Source: Xenopus tropicalis (Eukaryota; Chordata; Amphibia; Anura; Pipidae). From it: a stretch of DNA of 64,000 nt. Location of the stretch: NCBI RefSeq assembly GCF_000004195.4, contig NC_030677.2, positions 199,677,743 to 199,741,742 of the forward strand. Direction: 5' to 3'. Each line of letters begins with the position of its first letter. The stretch's first letter is position 1. The translations under genes were made by a program, and so were the position numbers. Under the pieces are notes generated by a model. The model made no database searches, was not told the DNA's origin, and saw only the letters and a list, made by a program, of their open reading frames with translations. Positions 24,873-36,651 of the stretch are shown piece after piece.

Positions 24873-25674
24873 GCAGAGTTCTATTTTGATAACTTGGGGT
24901 GCCAGAAGTAGCTCATACCAGATGGACTTGGTCCTTAAGCAGGCCAATAAAAAGAGTAAGCAGCTTATTGGCAGGGCTGGCCAATTGGACTTATTGGGCC
25001 CATAGCCCCCCCCCGTACAGCAGTACACCTCCAGCACCAGCTTCCCCACTCAGGAGTATACATCACAGTTTTGCATTAAGAGACTCTGAAAGTGCAGCCT
25101 TAGTCAGCACCACCCAGTTGTGGGGCCCCAAAATAGTCCCTACATCTGGTAAGAACACCCCTAGCCCTGCTTATTGGTCAATATTATTGCATCAATGTGG
25201 TCCTGGTCTGACAGATATATATATATATATAATGTAGGTAGGCGTGATTTCGCAGCCCTTAGCCTTCCTGCACTTGCTGCCAGAGCGGGTGCAAAACTTT
25301 TGTTCCTGGTCTTCCCTGGCTTCTTTTCTTAACACAGAGGGTTCCTTTGTGGCCTACACCCTTCGACGCTCCCTTTGCGTGTGGTGTTTTTGTTGTGGCA
25401 TTTCTGGGCTATACAGGGACATTACATGTGGGGATTAAAGAAAATGTATTGGATAAAAGAACTTCTTCTTTCCCTATTCCCCTTTTCCTGTAATAAGGGA
25501 TTAAAGAAAGTGACATCACAGCAACCTATGACATCGTAGGGGTCATTTACTTTGATCCTGGACACAAGTTGCATCTGGGGTTTGGCTGCACTCTGTATAG
25601 GAAAGCTCACTGACGCTCTATAAGGAGGTCTGCTCCATACTGCTGACCCTAAACGATTGTGGATCTAGGGTTGC

Positions 25675-26007
25675 CAACTTTTTCTATGACTAATAACTGT
25701 CTTAGGGTTGGGGGGTGAGATGTGACATCATATGGGGGTGGGGCTATGATGTAAGGTGTGGTGAAATGGGCAGGCTGGGAGTGGATAGGGCTGGTAAATG
25801 GTCAGAGTGGGCGGGGTTATAGGGGGAACAGAGGTGGGCCCATAGTTATAAAGGGTGATCAGTAGCAGAGAGGGTCAGGGAAGGAAGGGATTTATAGGCC
25901 ATTACAAATTTACCGGCAAGTACACTGCTGATAAATTTGTAATACTGGTGCCTTAGCTGGTGATTTATTGACTAGGCTGGTCAAACACTGGCCAGGTGGC
26001 AACCCTA
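25675..26007 (+). mobile_element. TA-flanked GGGTTGCCA element
   Basis: Left end TAGGGTTGCCAACTT, right end GGTGGCAACCCTA, TA at both edges. The interior has one unexpanded copy of the GGTGAAATGGGCAGGCTGGG-type region that has become tandem arrays in the relative at 29200-30726. Confidence 0.8.
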
Positions 26008-26755
26008 TATGGATCCCACTAGCATTTAGTTCCACCGCTGGAGTGTGATTTTTTTAATTATACAGAAACTTGGAAAGTTCATACCAAGAGAATGAGTCAG
26101 GGAGCATCTGTGCCAAGCACCTGTTATGTGCCTGTTATGTTCCTGGCTGGGAACCTACTCTGTGAATGTATAATCTAGCCTTGCTTCAACTCTATTTTAT
26201 TGTACAAGAAGCTCTAAGATTTGTACAAAAGCTCAATCTGTGGCCAAACAAGATGTGCCGAGTGCCTACAGCTCTCCAATGCAACTCCTACAGCTCGGGA
26301 GGCTCGAGGGCTGCATCTCCGGGCGCTGAGGGAGAGGGGCAAGGCCAAGGTGGCACAGACAAAAGGGCAAAACGTACAAATCTGCTGTCGCTGGAAACCT
26401 CTGAGCGCTTCCGGCACTACTAGGATGAGGCTAAAAGGGTCACTAGGAACATGTGTCGGCTTCAGCAAGCACTGCCAAATTCAGCATCAGGAGAGAGGCA
26501 GGAGCTACGTCCCCTACTGGGGTTTGGAGAATGAAAATATACATTCCCCTTGTAATAGCCTGACATTTTACTGCAGCATCACATTGTAATATGTGTATAT
26601 ATTACTGTATAGGGTATCAGTGTCAGACTGGGCCTGTAAGGCAGAACCTAATCCCATGGACCCACTCTCACAACAATAAGATGCAGACAGTGCTACATGT
26701 AATAGGAGCCATATAAGTTGTAGCTTTATGGTCATTGGCAGAGAATAATGAGGCT
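26008..26755. other. No gene recognised; one moderately GC-rich patch
   Basis: 26280-26420 is richer in G+C and CpG than its surroundings and open on both strands, but has no splice-bounded recognisable product. 26627-26645 (CAGTGTCAGACTGGG) resembles the terminus of the 23101 hAT family. Confidence 0.4.
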
Positions 26756-26944
26756 TAGGGGCTGATTTATCAATTTGTATTATTTTGCTATAAAATACAA
26801 TTTTTTCTTTAAAAAGACAATCATTTTTGCCATTTATTATGCATCAAAACTGCATAAAACCTGAATGTAAAAAGCTGTCAAGGTCATGTAGAAGTCAATG
26901 GGAGCCGCCCTAGGCACTTTTTTTTGTGGCCATGTCACTTGGAG

Positions 26945-27138
26945 CAGAGGTCCCCTACCTTTTTTGTGCCATGGACTGTTCTTAATGCTATATGCGTTGG
27001 CGCATCATCATGTCATATGCAGCGTTATGAACATCTTCCAAACACCACTTTGTAACCAATGCAGGGATCAGAGGCGGCCCATTGTAACACAGCCCACGGG
27101 CCGGCACTGGTCTGCGGCTCGGTGGTTGGGGACCCCTG
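26945..27138. mobile_element. Small non-autonomous hAT
   Basis: CAGAGGTCCCCTACC / GGTTGGGGACCCCTG termini with a perfect 8-bp duplication ACTTGGAG (26937-26944, 27139-27146). 194 bp, non-coding. Confidence 0.93.
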
Positions 27139-27487
27139 ACTTGGAGGTATTTGATTTTTTTTAAAATTTTTTGGGGGGGATGAGCTATTAGTTTAAAATG
27201 ATGTAAAGTTTAATATTTGGGGTATTCCTTTTTTTTTTTTTTACACATTTTGGTGTCCGAGGTTTTTTGTTTGTTGCATTTTTTTAATAAATAAGGAAAC
27301 ATTTGTGTGTTTAAAAATGTGAGTTTAGCAGTGGTTGAAAAAAACTCTAAAACTACACAAATCTAAATTCCTATATAAATCAAGTTCTCCAATGCAAACC
27401 CTTCTCCTGGTAGCCTCTACAATACAAAAATTGTAACTTCCTTCCCTGCCTATGTTAGAAATATGAGAGAGCTGATGGAGATTGTCA

Positions 27488-27632
27488 TTGGCCCTCTTCA
27501 CCTCTTGTATCGGTTATTGGTTGCTTTATATGTTACTCTGTATGTCCAATGTATGTAACCCACATATTGTACAGCGCTGCGGGATATGTTGGCGCTTTAT
27601 AAATAAATGTTAATAATAATAATAATAATAAT
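27488..27632 (+). mobile_element. SINE/L2-like tail with (AAT)n
   Basis: Same unit as 1925-2097 but 5' truncated. Contains GTACAGCGCTGCGGGATATG and GGCGCTTTATAAATAAATG, then AAT repeats. Confidence 0.7.
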
Positions 27633-28445
27633 TGGCTGGGGACCACAGTGTACTTACCCTGTATATATAATGTTTGGCGGGGTTGTTTGATTATTGTAGG
27701 TGGTGCCGTTGCCTTAGTAATAGTAATATTTTAATACTGTCTCAGTAAGAATATTTTTGAGTCTATTCGCATTCATGTTTTTTCGCCGCATTTTTTCCTT
27801 GGATCATGAAAAAAACACAAACTCAGATTTTAATAAATCAGCCCCTATATGTTTCTTTGAGTAAAGTCGGTATATATAAATCAGCCGCCACCCCCCCTGC
27901 AGAAATATTCCTGAGAACATAAAAATTAATGAACAAATAAAGACATTCTGCCGGTCCCAAGAGACCACCCATGATAGCGGAGGATGATATCTATTTCCTG
28001 GCACTGGGTTCTAGTTCTGCGAGCAGGGACCGTGCAGCTGCGCCGCTGTGTTTTCATTCTGTCCTGCAACAGCCGGCAGGGAGAGGGGGAAATATACATT
28101 TGAAGCAAGACAATCAGACTGGGGCCCATATTATACCCTCCCGGTGGATGTTTGTAGGGGTAAATATCAGACAAGGGATCAAAACTAAGGACTTTTGTTT
28201 GACACTTTAATAATTCATTAAACCAGTAGTTAACTTTTAGAAATGTCCGAATCCTAGCAACTTTGCAATTGGTCTTCATAATTTATTTTTTATAGTTTCT
28301 AAATTATTAGCAAGGTGCAGAGTGCAGCCTTCCCAAAGGCAGGCAGTAAGCATATGGGTCTTTTGGGACCTGCACCCAACCATGAGCACTGACTGGCATG
28401 TAGGTTAGGTGACGGGTAGGGGGCAGTTGGGGGAAAGCCTACATA

Positions 28446-28772
28446 TAGGATTGTCACTCGGCCAGTATTTCACCAGACTGGCTGGTAAAATACCGGGGCT
28501 GGTATTAAAAATATACTGGGAATATACTTGCCAGTAAATTCGAACTACCTAGTTGTTCAGCCTCTGGCCCAACCCTGATCCACCCCAGTTCTGCCCCCCA
28601 CTCCCCCTCCATCCTGCCCAATACCTCTTTCGCACTCGCTGATTCTCCCTCTCCTTTGCCTGATGGTGTAGCAGCTCCATCCCAAAACATGTCACAGGCC
28701 CACCCCAAATGCATCATAGATCTGTCCCTTTTGGTTCCCCCCCTCATCTATACACCAAATGTGGCAACCCTA
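28446..28772 (-). mobile_element. TA-flanked GGGTTGCCA element, inverted
   Basis: Left TAGGATTGTCACTCGGCCAG is the complement of the 3' end of 25675-26007; the right end is GTGGCAACCCTA. No tandem expansion in this copy. Confidence 0.72.
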
Positions 28773-28811
28773 CCTACTTGCATTCTTCTTGCTTCCCCTC
28801 ATGAAAACAAC

Positions 28812-29057
28812 CAGGGTCAGACTGGGGGGTGTAGGGCCCACCGGGGCATCTGCCTCAGGGGCCCCTGCACTCCGCAATGGCCCCTGCTACCTTCACACAC
28901 CCCCAGAGACCCCCAACACCTCCAGACCCCTCCCCCATGTGCTCCTAAAAGAAACATACCTGCAGCACATTGGGGGAGAGAGACGGTGGATCACAGGGGG
29001 GATCGTCGGAGCCCACAGGGTTTTTTTCCAGTACCCTGGCGGCCCAGTCCGACGCTG
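28812..29057. mobile_element. Non-autonomous hAT (CAGGGTCAGACTGGG)
   Basis: CAGGGTCAGACTGGGG / GCCCAGTCCGACGCTG termini with a perfect 8-bp duplication AAAACAAC (28804-28811, 29058-29065). Related to 23101-23349. Confidence 0.94.
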
Positions 29058-29251
29058 AAAACAACATTGTGAAATGCAGACTGTTGCAGTGGCGCAACTA
29101 GGGGAAAACAGCCCCTGGTGCAAAAATTGAACCCCGGCCTCTTAGTCTGCCCCCCATATGGAAGATTTGCTGCACACTTGCTCTTACCTTCAGGCCCTAT
29201 TTCTGGTTTGGGGTGGGCAGTGATGTTGCTTGGGGGCGGGTGATGACATCA

Positions 29252-30345
29252 TAGGGCGGGGAAATGGTCTAGTTAGGCAGGGGAATAGACCTATGGGGCA
29301 GGGAAATGGTCGGGCTAGGCAGGGGAATAGACCTATGGGGCGGGGAACTGGTCAGGCTAGGCAGGGGAATAGACCTATGGGGCAGGGAACTGGTCAGGCT
29401 AGGCAGGGGAATAGACCTAGGGGGCGGGAAAATGGTCAGGCTAGTCAGGGGAAGAGACCTATGGGGCGGGGAAATGGTCGGGCTAGGCAGGGGAATAGAC
29501 CTATGGGGCAGGGAAATGGTCGGGCTAGGCAGGGGAATAGACCTAGGGGGCGGGGAAATGGTCGGGCTAGGCAGGGGAATAGACCTATGGGGCGGGGAAA
29601 TGGTCAGGCTAGTCAGGGGAAGAGACCTATGGGGCGGGGAAATGGTCGGGCTAGGCAGGGGAATAGACCTATGGGGCAGGGAAATGGTCGGGCTAGGCAG
29701 GGGAATAGACCTAGGGGGCGGGGAAATGGTCGGGCTAGGCAGGGGAATAGACCTATGGGGCGGGGAAATGGTCGGGCTAGGCAGGGGAATAGACCTATGG
29801 GGCAGGGAAATGGTCGGGCTAGGCAGGGGAATAGACCTATGGGGCGGGGAAATGGTCGGGCTAGGCAGGGGAATAGACCTAGGGGGCGGGGAAATGGTCA
29901 GTCTAGGCAGGGGAATAGACCTATGGGGCAGGGAAATGGTCGGGCTAGGCAGGGGAATAGACCTAGGGGGCGGGGAACTGGTCAGGCTAGGCAGGGGAAT
30001 AGACCTATGGGGCAGGGAAATGGTCGGGATAGGCAGGGGAATAGACCTAGGGGGCGGGGAAATGGTCAGGCTAGGCAGGGGAATAGACCTATGAGGCGGG
30101 GAAATGGTCGGGCTAGGCAGGGGAATAGACCTATGGGGCGGGGAAATGGTCGGGCTAGGCAGGGGAATAGACCTATGGGGCGGGGAAATGGTCGGGCTAG
30201 GCAGGGGAATAGACCTAGGGGGCGGGGAAATGGTTGGGCTAGGCAGGGGAATAGACCTAGGGGGCGGGGAAATGGTCGGGCTAGGCAGGGGAATAGACCT
30301 AGGGGCGGGGAAATGGTCAGGCTAGGCAGGGGAATAGACCTAGGG
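29252..30345. repeat. 42-bp minisatellite, about 26 units
   Basis: Unit = GGTCGGGCTAGGCAGGGGAAT plus AGACCTATGGGGCGGGGAAAT (21 + 21 bp). A CTAGTCAGG variant recurs at 29441 and 29609 (168 bp, four units), showing block duplication. The plus strand is G-rich. 42 bp is 14 codons, so all frames stay open; the 378-codon ORF is an artefact. Confidence 0.96.
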
Positions 30346-30550
30346 GCGGGGAAATGGGTGTGTTAGGCAGAGAAATGGGTGTGTTGGGTAGAGAAATGGG
30401 TGTGTTGGGCAGAGAAATGAGTGTGTTGGGCAGGGAAATGGGTGTGTTGGGCAGAGAAATGAGTGTGTTGGACAGGGAAATGGATGTGTTGGGCAGGGAA
30501 ATGAGTGTGTTGGGCAGGGAAATGGATGTGTTGGGCAGGGAAATGGGAAA
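30346..30550. repeat. 21-bp minisatellite, about 10 units
   Basis: Unit GGGTGTGTTGGGCAGGGAAA plus T; aligns with each half of the adjacent 42-bp unit. Confidence 0.94.
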
Positions 30551-30726
30551 ATTGTCTTTGTTTAAAAGGGGCTGATCGGAGAGAGCCAGAAAAGGGAGGA
30601 TTTATAGGTAGGATTGCCAACCATACAAATTTACTGGCAGGTATATTGGTGATAATTTTGTAATACTGGCACTAGCTTGCAACTTGCTGGCTAGGCTGGT
30701 CAAATACCAGCTGGGTGGCAACCCTA

Positions 30727-31884
30727 CGGAAGCCTGTCCTTGTAACTTATAACTTGTACATCATTCAGACATGAAGCATAAATGAAACATTTATGAATAT
30801 CGTTATAAATGGAACAAAAACAAAATGAAGCAAAGGCCAGAGATTATACATACTATTGCCTCCTACATTTACCTTAGTGTGACGCAAAATAAAAGTGTAA
30901 CTTAGATCCAGCTGCTGTTGCAAAGACGTGTGCTCTGTATTTTACTCCATAATCATTACAAAATCTTGTGAATTGAATTTAAAACTGAGTATTTTTCTCC
31001 CCCCCACCCCAGGTGCTGTTCTGTGCCTTCTCCTTCTATTAGAATATTCTTTATCAGCTAATTAAATATTTAATGCCTTTGCTATGGGAGTCATCTTAGG
31101 GGTGTGATTTCACTTGCATGAAATGGACTTTTCTTAACCCCCCCAATGTTTGTGCCCCCCCCCCCCCATACCATTCTTTTTCTTGTTGACTGGTAATGGG
31201 CAGTTTTTGTTTTTTTTTACCCCTGTTTGGGAGCAATGAGCGGGGAGGGGGGCAATGTCACGGCTCTATCAATGGAACCGCAGGGTGCATCATTTGTATT
31301 TTAATGTAACGTTTCATGTTTTCGCGGAATGATTAGAAAGCTTGTAATTACTGGGTGGGATTCATGGGAATTGTTATTAAAGGAAGACATATCATGATAA
31401 CCAAAGCTGATACTAGAGGACGTATGAAGGGCTAAAGCTTTCCCTTTAAATCCCCTATGCGCTTAGAGATGAGAACAAGATGTTTCCCAGGATGGCAGGG
31501 GTTAGCAATTACCACCGAGGCACCTTGCACTGCAATTAGACAAACATTCAGCCATATAAATAGCGGCCCAGGAATGTCTTAGCATGAGCGGGGAGCAATT
31601 ATTTCTGCTACAGTGTGCCTTGTAATAGAATATCATTAGCACAGCCAGGAATGCATCTGCACCTCCCAACGGCATCCACATTTGGTTCTGTGGGTTTGTA
31701 CGGGCTGCAAGGGGGACTCGAAGTTGTATGGGAAATAGACAGAGGTTTGAGTCGGCTCAGATGGAATCCAGAGAGAACGGAAATCCAAGTTTACAGCTGT
31801 GGAAAACAGGAGAAACATTGGCTACTACTATTTGTCAGCAGGGTCAGTGCAAGTGCAGAATCCCAAATGAACAGTAACTGTCCT
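30727..31884. other. Non-repetitive sequence, candidate conserved element
   Basis: About 31010-31660 shows no transposon or tandem structure and contains several TAAT-core motifs (GCTAATTAAAT, TTGTAATTACTGG, AATGATTAG), interrupted by a C-run near 31157. No exon found; regulatory function is only a guess. Confidence 0.35.
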
Positions 31885-32159
31885 TTAAAGGGAAACTATA
31901 CCCCCAAACAACGTAGGTCTCTATGAAATTATATTGCATAAACAGCTCATATGTATAACTCTGCTTCATCTAAATAAGCCATGTTCATAGTAGTATGTGC
32001 CATTGGGTAATCCTAAATAGAAAATTGCAATTTTAAGTACTAAGGGCCGCCCCCTGGGATCATAGGAGTCACAGTGCACACAAACAAGCCAAGGCACACA
32101 TACATGCTAGGCCCCATCAGCCAATGAATGGGCAGAGTTCTGCCTTTTACTCCCACACT
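31885..32159. mobile_element. T2-type MITE, right part lost
   Basis: Starts TTAAAGGGAAACTATACCCC and runs through GGGCCGCCCCCTGGGATCAT as in 11675-12135. It stops at CTCCCACACTT where a TAGGGTTGCCACC terminus of another element begins. Confidence 0.78.
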
Positions 32160-33742
32160 TAGGGTTGCCACCTTTGCAGGGTTTTAAACCAGGACAATAG
32201 GGCGCACCTGATGACACCAGAGCAGTGTGAGGATGTAGTTTAACGAATGGAGAGGTGCTGGTTGGTTTAAATATAAGATGGTCCTGTGCAGGGTACTTAG
32301 TTCCAGGCCACACCAGCATTAAGGACTGCCCTCATCATGGACATTATCAAAATAAAAGTCACACCATTAATAATCACAGAGAATCATACTGCTGAAATAT
32401 CCAAAGCCCAGTGCTCCAACCATGGTAAAAAGATGAATGTAAGAAATGAACATTATAGTAAGTAACACCATATGTAACACAAGACATTGAATCGGTTAGT
32501 GCGGTTCCCAAGGGTTCCATGAATGTTCCATGACTGCTGTAAAAGGTAATATGCAAATTATGATTAACATTTTTCTCAACTAAGGACAGATAAGCAGGGT
32601 AATTTAATGGTTATATAACTGGCCCCCTCGGGCTTTGAACTTGATATTGAATTAATTGGCTATGTACATTAAAGGCAAAATGGCATGAAGTGGGGTCCAA
32701 AAGGAGGGCAATGCTTAATAGCTTAATGCACAGAATGTATTAATGGCCTATATATATTTGTAATGGTTAAGTACAGAGGGGCTCTTGTTTCTGTTTATAT
32801 GAGTTTTGTGGTCACAGCCTAATTGTACCCCCACCTAATGGTTTAGTGGTGGGCACAATTTTACCTTTTTTGCTATAGGGGTCCATGGAGAACTCACATC
32901 TCTCACAGTGCAATTGTGCTCTCTGCACTAGCAAAAAACTGGAAATATGGCTCTTAAAGTTACAAGTCCCGCTGAGAAGCATCAACCAAGATCTCCATTT
33001 TGTCCAGGGTTAGAAAAGCAATGCAGCACAAACCTGCTAATTTCATCTGTCTGACTTGATAGACTAGTACCTGAAATTGCAAGTTGTCAGGATCCTTTGC
33101 ATTGAAGATAAGAACATTATAAGTGCAGCTGATGTGAGACAATTGAGATCTGAAACAGCACAGGCAACGCAGGAGCTTTGAGTGATGGAGGAAATTGAGG
33201 TTCCACAAGTGATCATAATATAATGAAGAACAAATACAGGCTTTTCAGGCTTTGCAGGTGTCGAACATGGAATTGTGCACATAAAACAACCCACCTTTGT
33301 GACAGATATATTTAAATTTGATTGATGTAATTTACAAGTGTGAAGAACGTGTAATGAAATATGTGTTGGGACGTGTGTTCATACAAAAGCCATTACAAAA
33401 TGTAGATTTTGCGCCGAGAGTGGAAATCGGAGGCAGCACTATGGGAGCAAAGGCTGTGATTGCACAGATGGAGGTTGTGACTGTCATTATAGCAGTGATG
33501 CTGAAATCTATCAGTATTCAGGTCACATGTAAAGCGATGCTGATAAAGTTGTGGAAACAATCCTCAGATATTATCAGAAGGTATATGGAATGATGGGGCA
33601 GGTATGGGATCTATTATATGGGTAACAGGTATAAGGGGTATCCTAATGTTGCTGATGCGCCTTAGGCCTGGTAACATTGGCCTCAACTCCTGGCAACTCC
33701 CATTGTTTTTGCACCTATTTTTTTCATGCAAAATACATTTGG
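32160..33742. other. Repeat terminus, then mostly unique DNA
   Basis: 32160-32340 starts with TAGGGTTGCCACCTTTG, the terminus of a GGGTTGCCA-type element without a visible partner. The remainder shows no recognised gene. 33600-33640 (GGTATGGGATCTATTAT) is a fragment of the 113-bp-repeat element end. Confidence 0.4.
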
Positions 33743-33750
33743 GTCTATGG

Positions 33751-34046
33751 TAGGGGTCGGCAAACTACAGCCCGCGGGCCATGTCCGGCCCCTTGGTCTT
33801 TTTTTAATCCGGCCCGCCGAGGATTGGTGTGTCTCACCTTTCCTAACAGAGACCGCAGTCTCAGATCTCCTTCAGAAAATCCCGACTCCGCAAGTCTCAT
33901 CACGCGAGACTTGGCGTCAAGACTGCATGTAAACACAGCGACACAAAACCTAGGGGACTGACGAGCGGAGATGGCACTGACCCGGCCCGTCTGTCAAACC
34001 TTAAAAGTCAATGTGGCCCCTGAGCCTAAAAGTTTGCCCACCCCTG
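33751..34046. mobile_element. Non-autonomous hAT
   Basis: TAGGGGTCGGCAAAC / GTTTGCCCACCCCTG termini with a perfect 8-bp duplication GTCTATGG (33743-33750, 34047-34054). Interior begins ACAGCCCGCGGGCCATG. Short ORFs inside are not transposase-like. Confidence 0.95.
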
Positions 34047-34054
34047 GTCTATGG

Positions 34055-34984
34055 AATGTTGTTGTCTTTTTTTATGGCTAAAATTTTTAGTGGCTTCCCG
34101 AAAATGTTCACCAATAATAACATGTAGAATATGACGGCAAATCCATAACGGAAAATTTTTGCCTTTTAGAGCACTGCTTGTGATTTGGAAGAGTAGGTGA
34201 CAAAAGCCAGTGGTGCTGAGTGCAAATATCCACAAATGCAAGGCTTTAAAATCAAATAATGCAACGACCGTGGCAAAAGTTGTGTGACTGCATCTGTTAT
34301 CTCTGCTTCTGTTGCAGATACAAAGCAAGGTCACACATAAAGAATTGTTGGTAAAACAAAAAGGAGGTATGGGGAAATGACATTACTCAGATTTACTCAG
34401 ATTACAGAATTATTTTAGGTCTAAGTCGTATGTTTATTGGACGTCTCAGTCGGTACTATATAATCACAATGGTTTCTTCCTCTCTTAGATGGAGCAAGTT
34501 GGTCTATAATTCTATCAGACTGAAATTCAATATGCTTTTTTTTAGGAAATGCGCAGTCTCTGGTTTTTTTTTATTTGCAATTAATCAAGAAACCAATCCA
34601 AACTATATATGCTCACAGCATGGATATTGTACCAAGAGCTTACAAGATATCGTAGCCATTGGTAATCCCAGGAAAGCCTGGTGGGCATCCAGGCATTTGA
34701 ACAATTTAAATATATCATCCTTTCTGAATACTTGGGGGATGGGGACCCAGTAACTTAGGTCACTTACGTCAGTTTTATCAGGTATTAGCAATTTCATTTT
34801 CTGCTATTTCCCCCATCAAACCTTCAGCATTTTAACTCCTTCAGTGGTGGCAACCTGGAAATTGAAAATACCTAAGGGTTTTCTTGCATAGGCGAGTGCT
34901 GTATGAAGGTGTTTGTGGAGGGGAAAGGAGTAATTAGGTTCATAGGTTCTTTTAGCTCATTCTTGATATTCTTTGGCATTAGGT
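34055..34984. other. No gene recognised
   Basis: AT-rich; the ORF at 34430-34753 has no family motif. Confidence 0.4.
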
Positions 34985-35103
34985 CCACTTATGTATATAG
35001 TTTATGTATGTGAGTGTATAGATTGATAAGTATAGGTTGTGTGTGCTGGGTTTACTTGGAGGGGTTGAACTTGATGGACTCTGGTCTTTTTTCATCCCTA
35101 TGT
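34985..35103 (+). mobile_element. SINE-like unit, opposite orientation to 57983 copy
   Basis: Contains GTGTATAGATTGATAAGTAT, GGGTTTACTTGGAGGGGTTG and AACTTGATGGACTCTGGTC, ending CATCCCTATGTA. It is the complement of the units at 54398-54563 and 57983-58160. Confidence 0.7.
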
Positions 35104-35345
35104 ACTAAGGGCCGCCCCCTGGGAACATAGGATTCACAGTGCACACAAACAAGCCAAGGCACACATACATGCTAGGCCCCATCAGCCAATGAATGGGCAG
35201 TATTCTTTTGCTCCCACACTACTTCCTGTTACAGTTAAAACTGCATTACTTCCTGTCAGCTGATCTCTGAGGGAGCACACAGACTATCATAAAATGGTGG
35301 ATCAAGGGAAAAGATGTACAAGGGCAATATTTACTGATATACAAT
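35104..35345. mobile_element. T2-type MITE internal fragment
   Basis: Shares GGGCCGCCCCCTGGGAACAT and CTTCCTGTCAGCTGATCTCT with 11675-12135; both termini are missing. Confidence 0.75.
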
Positions 35346-35913
35346 ATATATTCCAGATGGTGATAGAGGAACAAAGGTTGTTGAATCACAGGCCTAGGAG
35401 TGACCCCTGTCTCTTTAGCCCAGGGTTTAACTGTGCATTAAGTTGCTACTGGAGGTTCCAGAACATTTATGGTGGTTTGTTAGCACCTAATATGTGGTTT
35501 CATTGATGTTGCACTTAAATAATGTTGATATGTATGATGTTATGGTTAACATCAAGTACAGGGTTCCATTGAGTCTGGTGTCCATTGACTGACGAGCAAG
35601 ACAGGGTTGTGTCAGAAAAAGACCAAGGCGTGCCCATGTTCTGACCATATAGTATGTATAGTATGTATCAGCATTGAGCACTAAGGTGCAAAGTGCCAAA
35701 TAGACCCTAGGGGGGAAATTCTAAAAGTATCTGTAAGTACACAGTTCTCAAAGTGTCGTAAGCATAACAAATTCACAGAAGGTGTCTTATCATTTTATGG
35801 ATTTGTTGTAATGTCACCAAATGTAAAAATTTGTTGTTATGGCGCTGTGAAAAATGTTTCTTTATACAGCCAAATTATAATATCAATATTATTTTCCTGA
35901 CATTTTTGTTGTG
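35346..35913. other. No gene recognised
   Basis: Unique-looking sequence; the short minus ORF at 35487-35699 has no recognisable motif. Confidence 0.4.
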
Positions 35914-35921
35914 GTGGAGAC

Positions 35922-36204
35922 TAGTGATGAGTAAACTTTTTTGCCAGGCGTGGATCCGCATTTTGCCATTGGTAAATTGTTTCGCAAAACCGCAGAAATT
36001 CACCATGGAATAATTTGTTGCACGTCAAAAAAAAGTTGTGGTCACGTCAAATTGGGTGCGGTTGCATAAAAAAAAGACACATTACAAAAAAACACGCCAC
36101 AAATGCGTTTCGCTGATTTTTCTCCTATTCGCGACTTTTCCTGTTGTTTTTTTTTTTTTTTAATTTTTTAGCAAAGCAAAACGGGAAAGATTCGCTCATC
36201 ACTA
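35922..36204. mobile_element. hAT-type MITE, TAGTGATGAGCGAA family
   Basis: TAGTGATGAGTAAAC / TTCGCTCATCACTA termini with a perfect 8-bp duplication GTGGAGAC (35914-35921, 36205-36212). It lies about 450 bp upstream of the exon. Confidence 0.92.
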
Positions 36205-36347
36205 GTGGAGACATTTTGGCATAAAACATGTCTCAAAAAAATGTCATACACAGTATCCACGCCCACTTTTTAATTACATTTTTGAAAATTGTTGGTAGAA
36301 GCAGAAAAATGATTGAAAATTGGTCTGTAAATAAGTTGGCACACAAT

Positions 36348-36510
36348 CTTGTAGATTGTAAGCTCTTTTGGGCAGGGCCCTCTTCACCTTTTGTATCGGT
36401 TACTGATTGCTTTATATGTTACTCTGTATGTCCAATGTATGTAACCCACTTATTGTACAGCGCTGCGGGATATGTTGGCGCTTTATAAATAAATGTTAAT
36501 AATAATAATA
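36348..36510 (+). mobile_element. SINE/L2-like tail with (AAT)n
   Basis: Same unit as 1925-2097 (TTGTAAGCTCTTTTGGGCAG ... GGCGCTTTATAAATAAATG plus AAT repeats). It lies 140 bp before the exon acceptor. Confidence 0.7.
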
Positions 36511-36651
36511 CATTTTTAGGACATTTTTCCTTTACCGACATTTTTGTGATTTCCCCCCGTAGAGTTTGCACTATTTATGGCTGACGTTATGATCATGTCA
36601 ATGCATTACTGTGCCCTTGCATCTCACTCTGACCATCTGGTTATTTTTCAG

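Larger units (their letters stand above)
26756..27847. mobile_element. TA-flanked element with two nested insertions
   Basis: TAGGGGCTGATTTATCAA at left and TTAATAAATCAGCCCCTA at right. Contains the hAT at 26945-27138 and the retroposon tail at 27488-27632. Confidence 0.8.
29200..30726 (+). mobile_element. GGGTTGCCA element with expanded tandem arrays
   Basis: The 3' end (ACAAATTTACTGGCAGGTAT through GGTGGCAACCCTA) and a 5' motif GATGACATCATAGGG match 25675-26007, but the middle is replaced by two arrays. The 5' terminus is not resolved and abuts another degraded repeat (about 29085-29200). Confidence 0.72.

Noticed and set aside
26166..26589. GC-richer patch considered as a promoter or first exon of adamts12
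   Set aside because: Only about 140 bp and open on both strands, with no signal-peptide-like start or clear donor; not enough support.
29230..30366. 378-codon ORF with a repeating RQGNRPMGRGNGRA peptide
   Set aside because: A product of a 42-bp repeat whose length is a multiple of 3; another frame in the same region is equally open.
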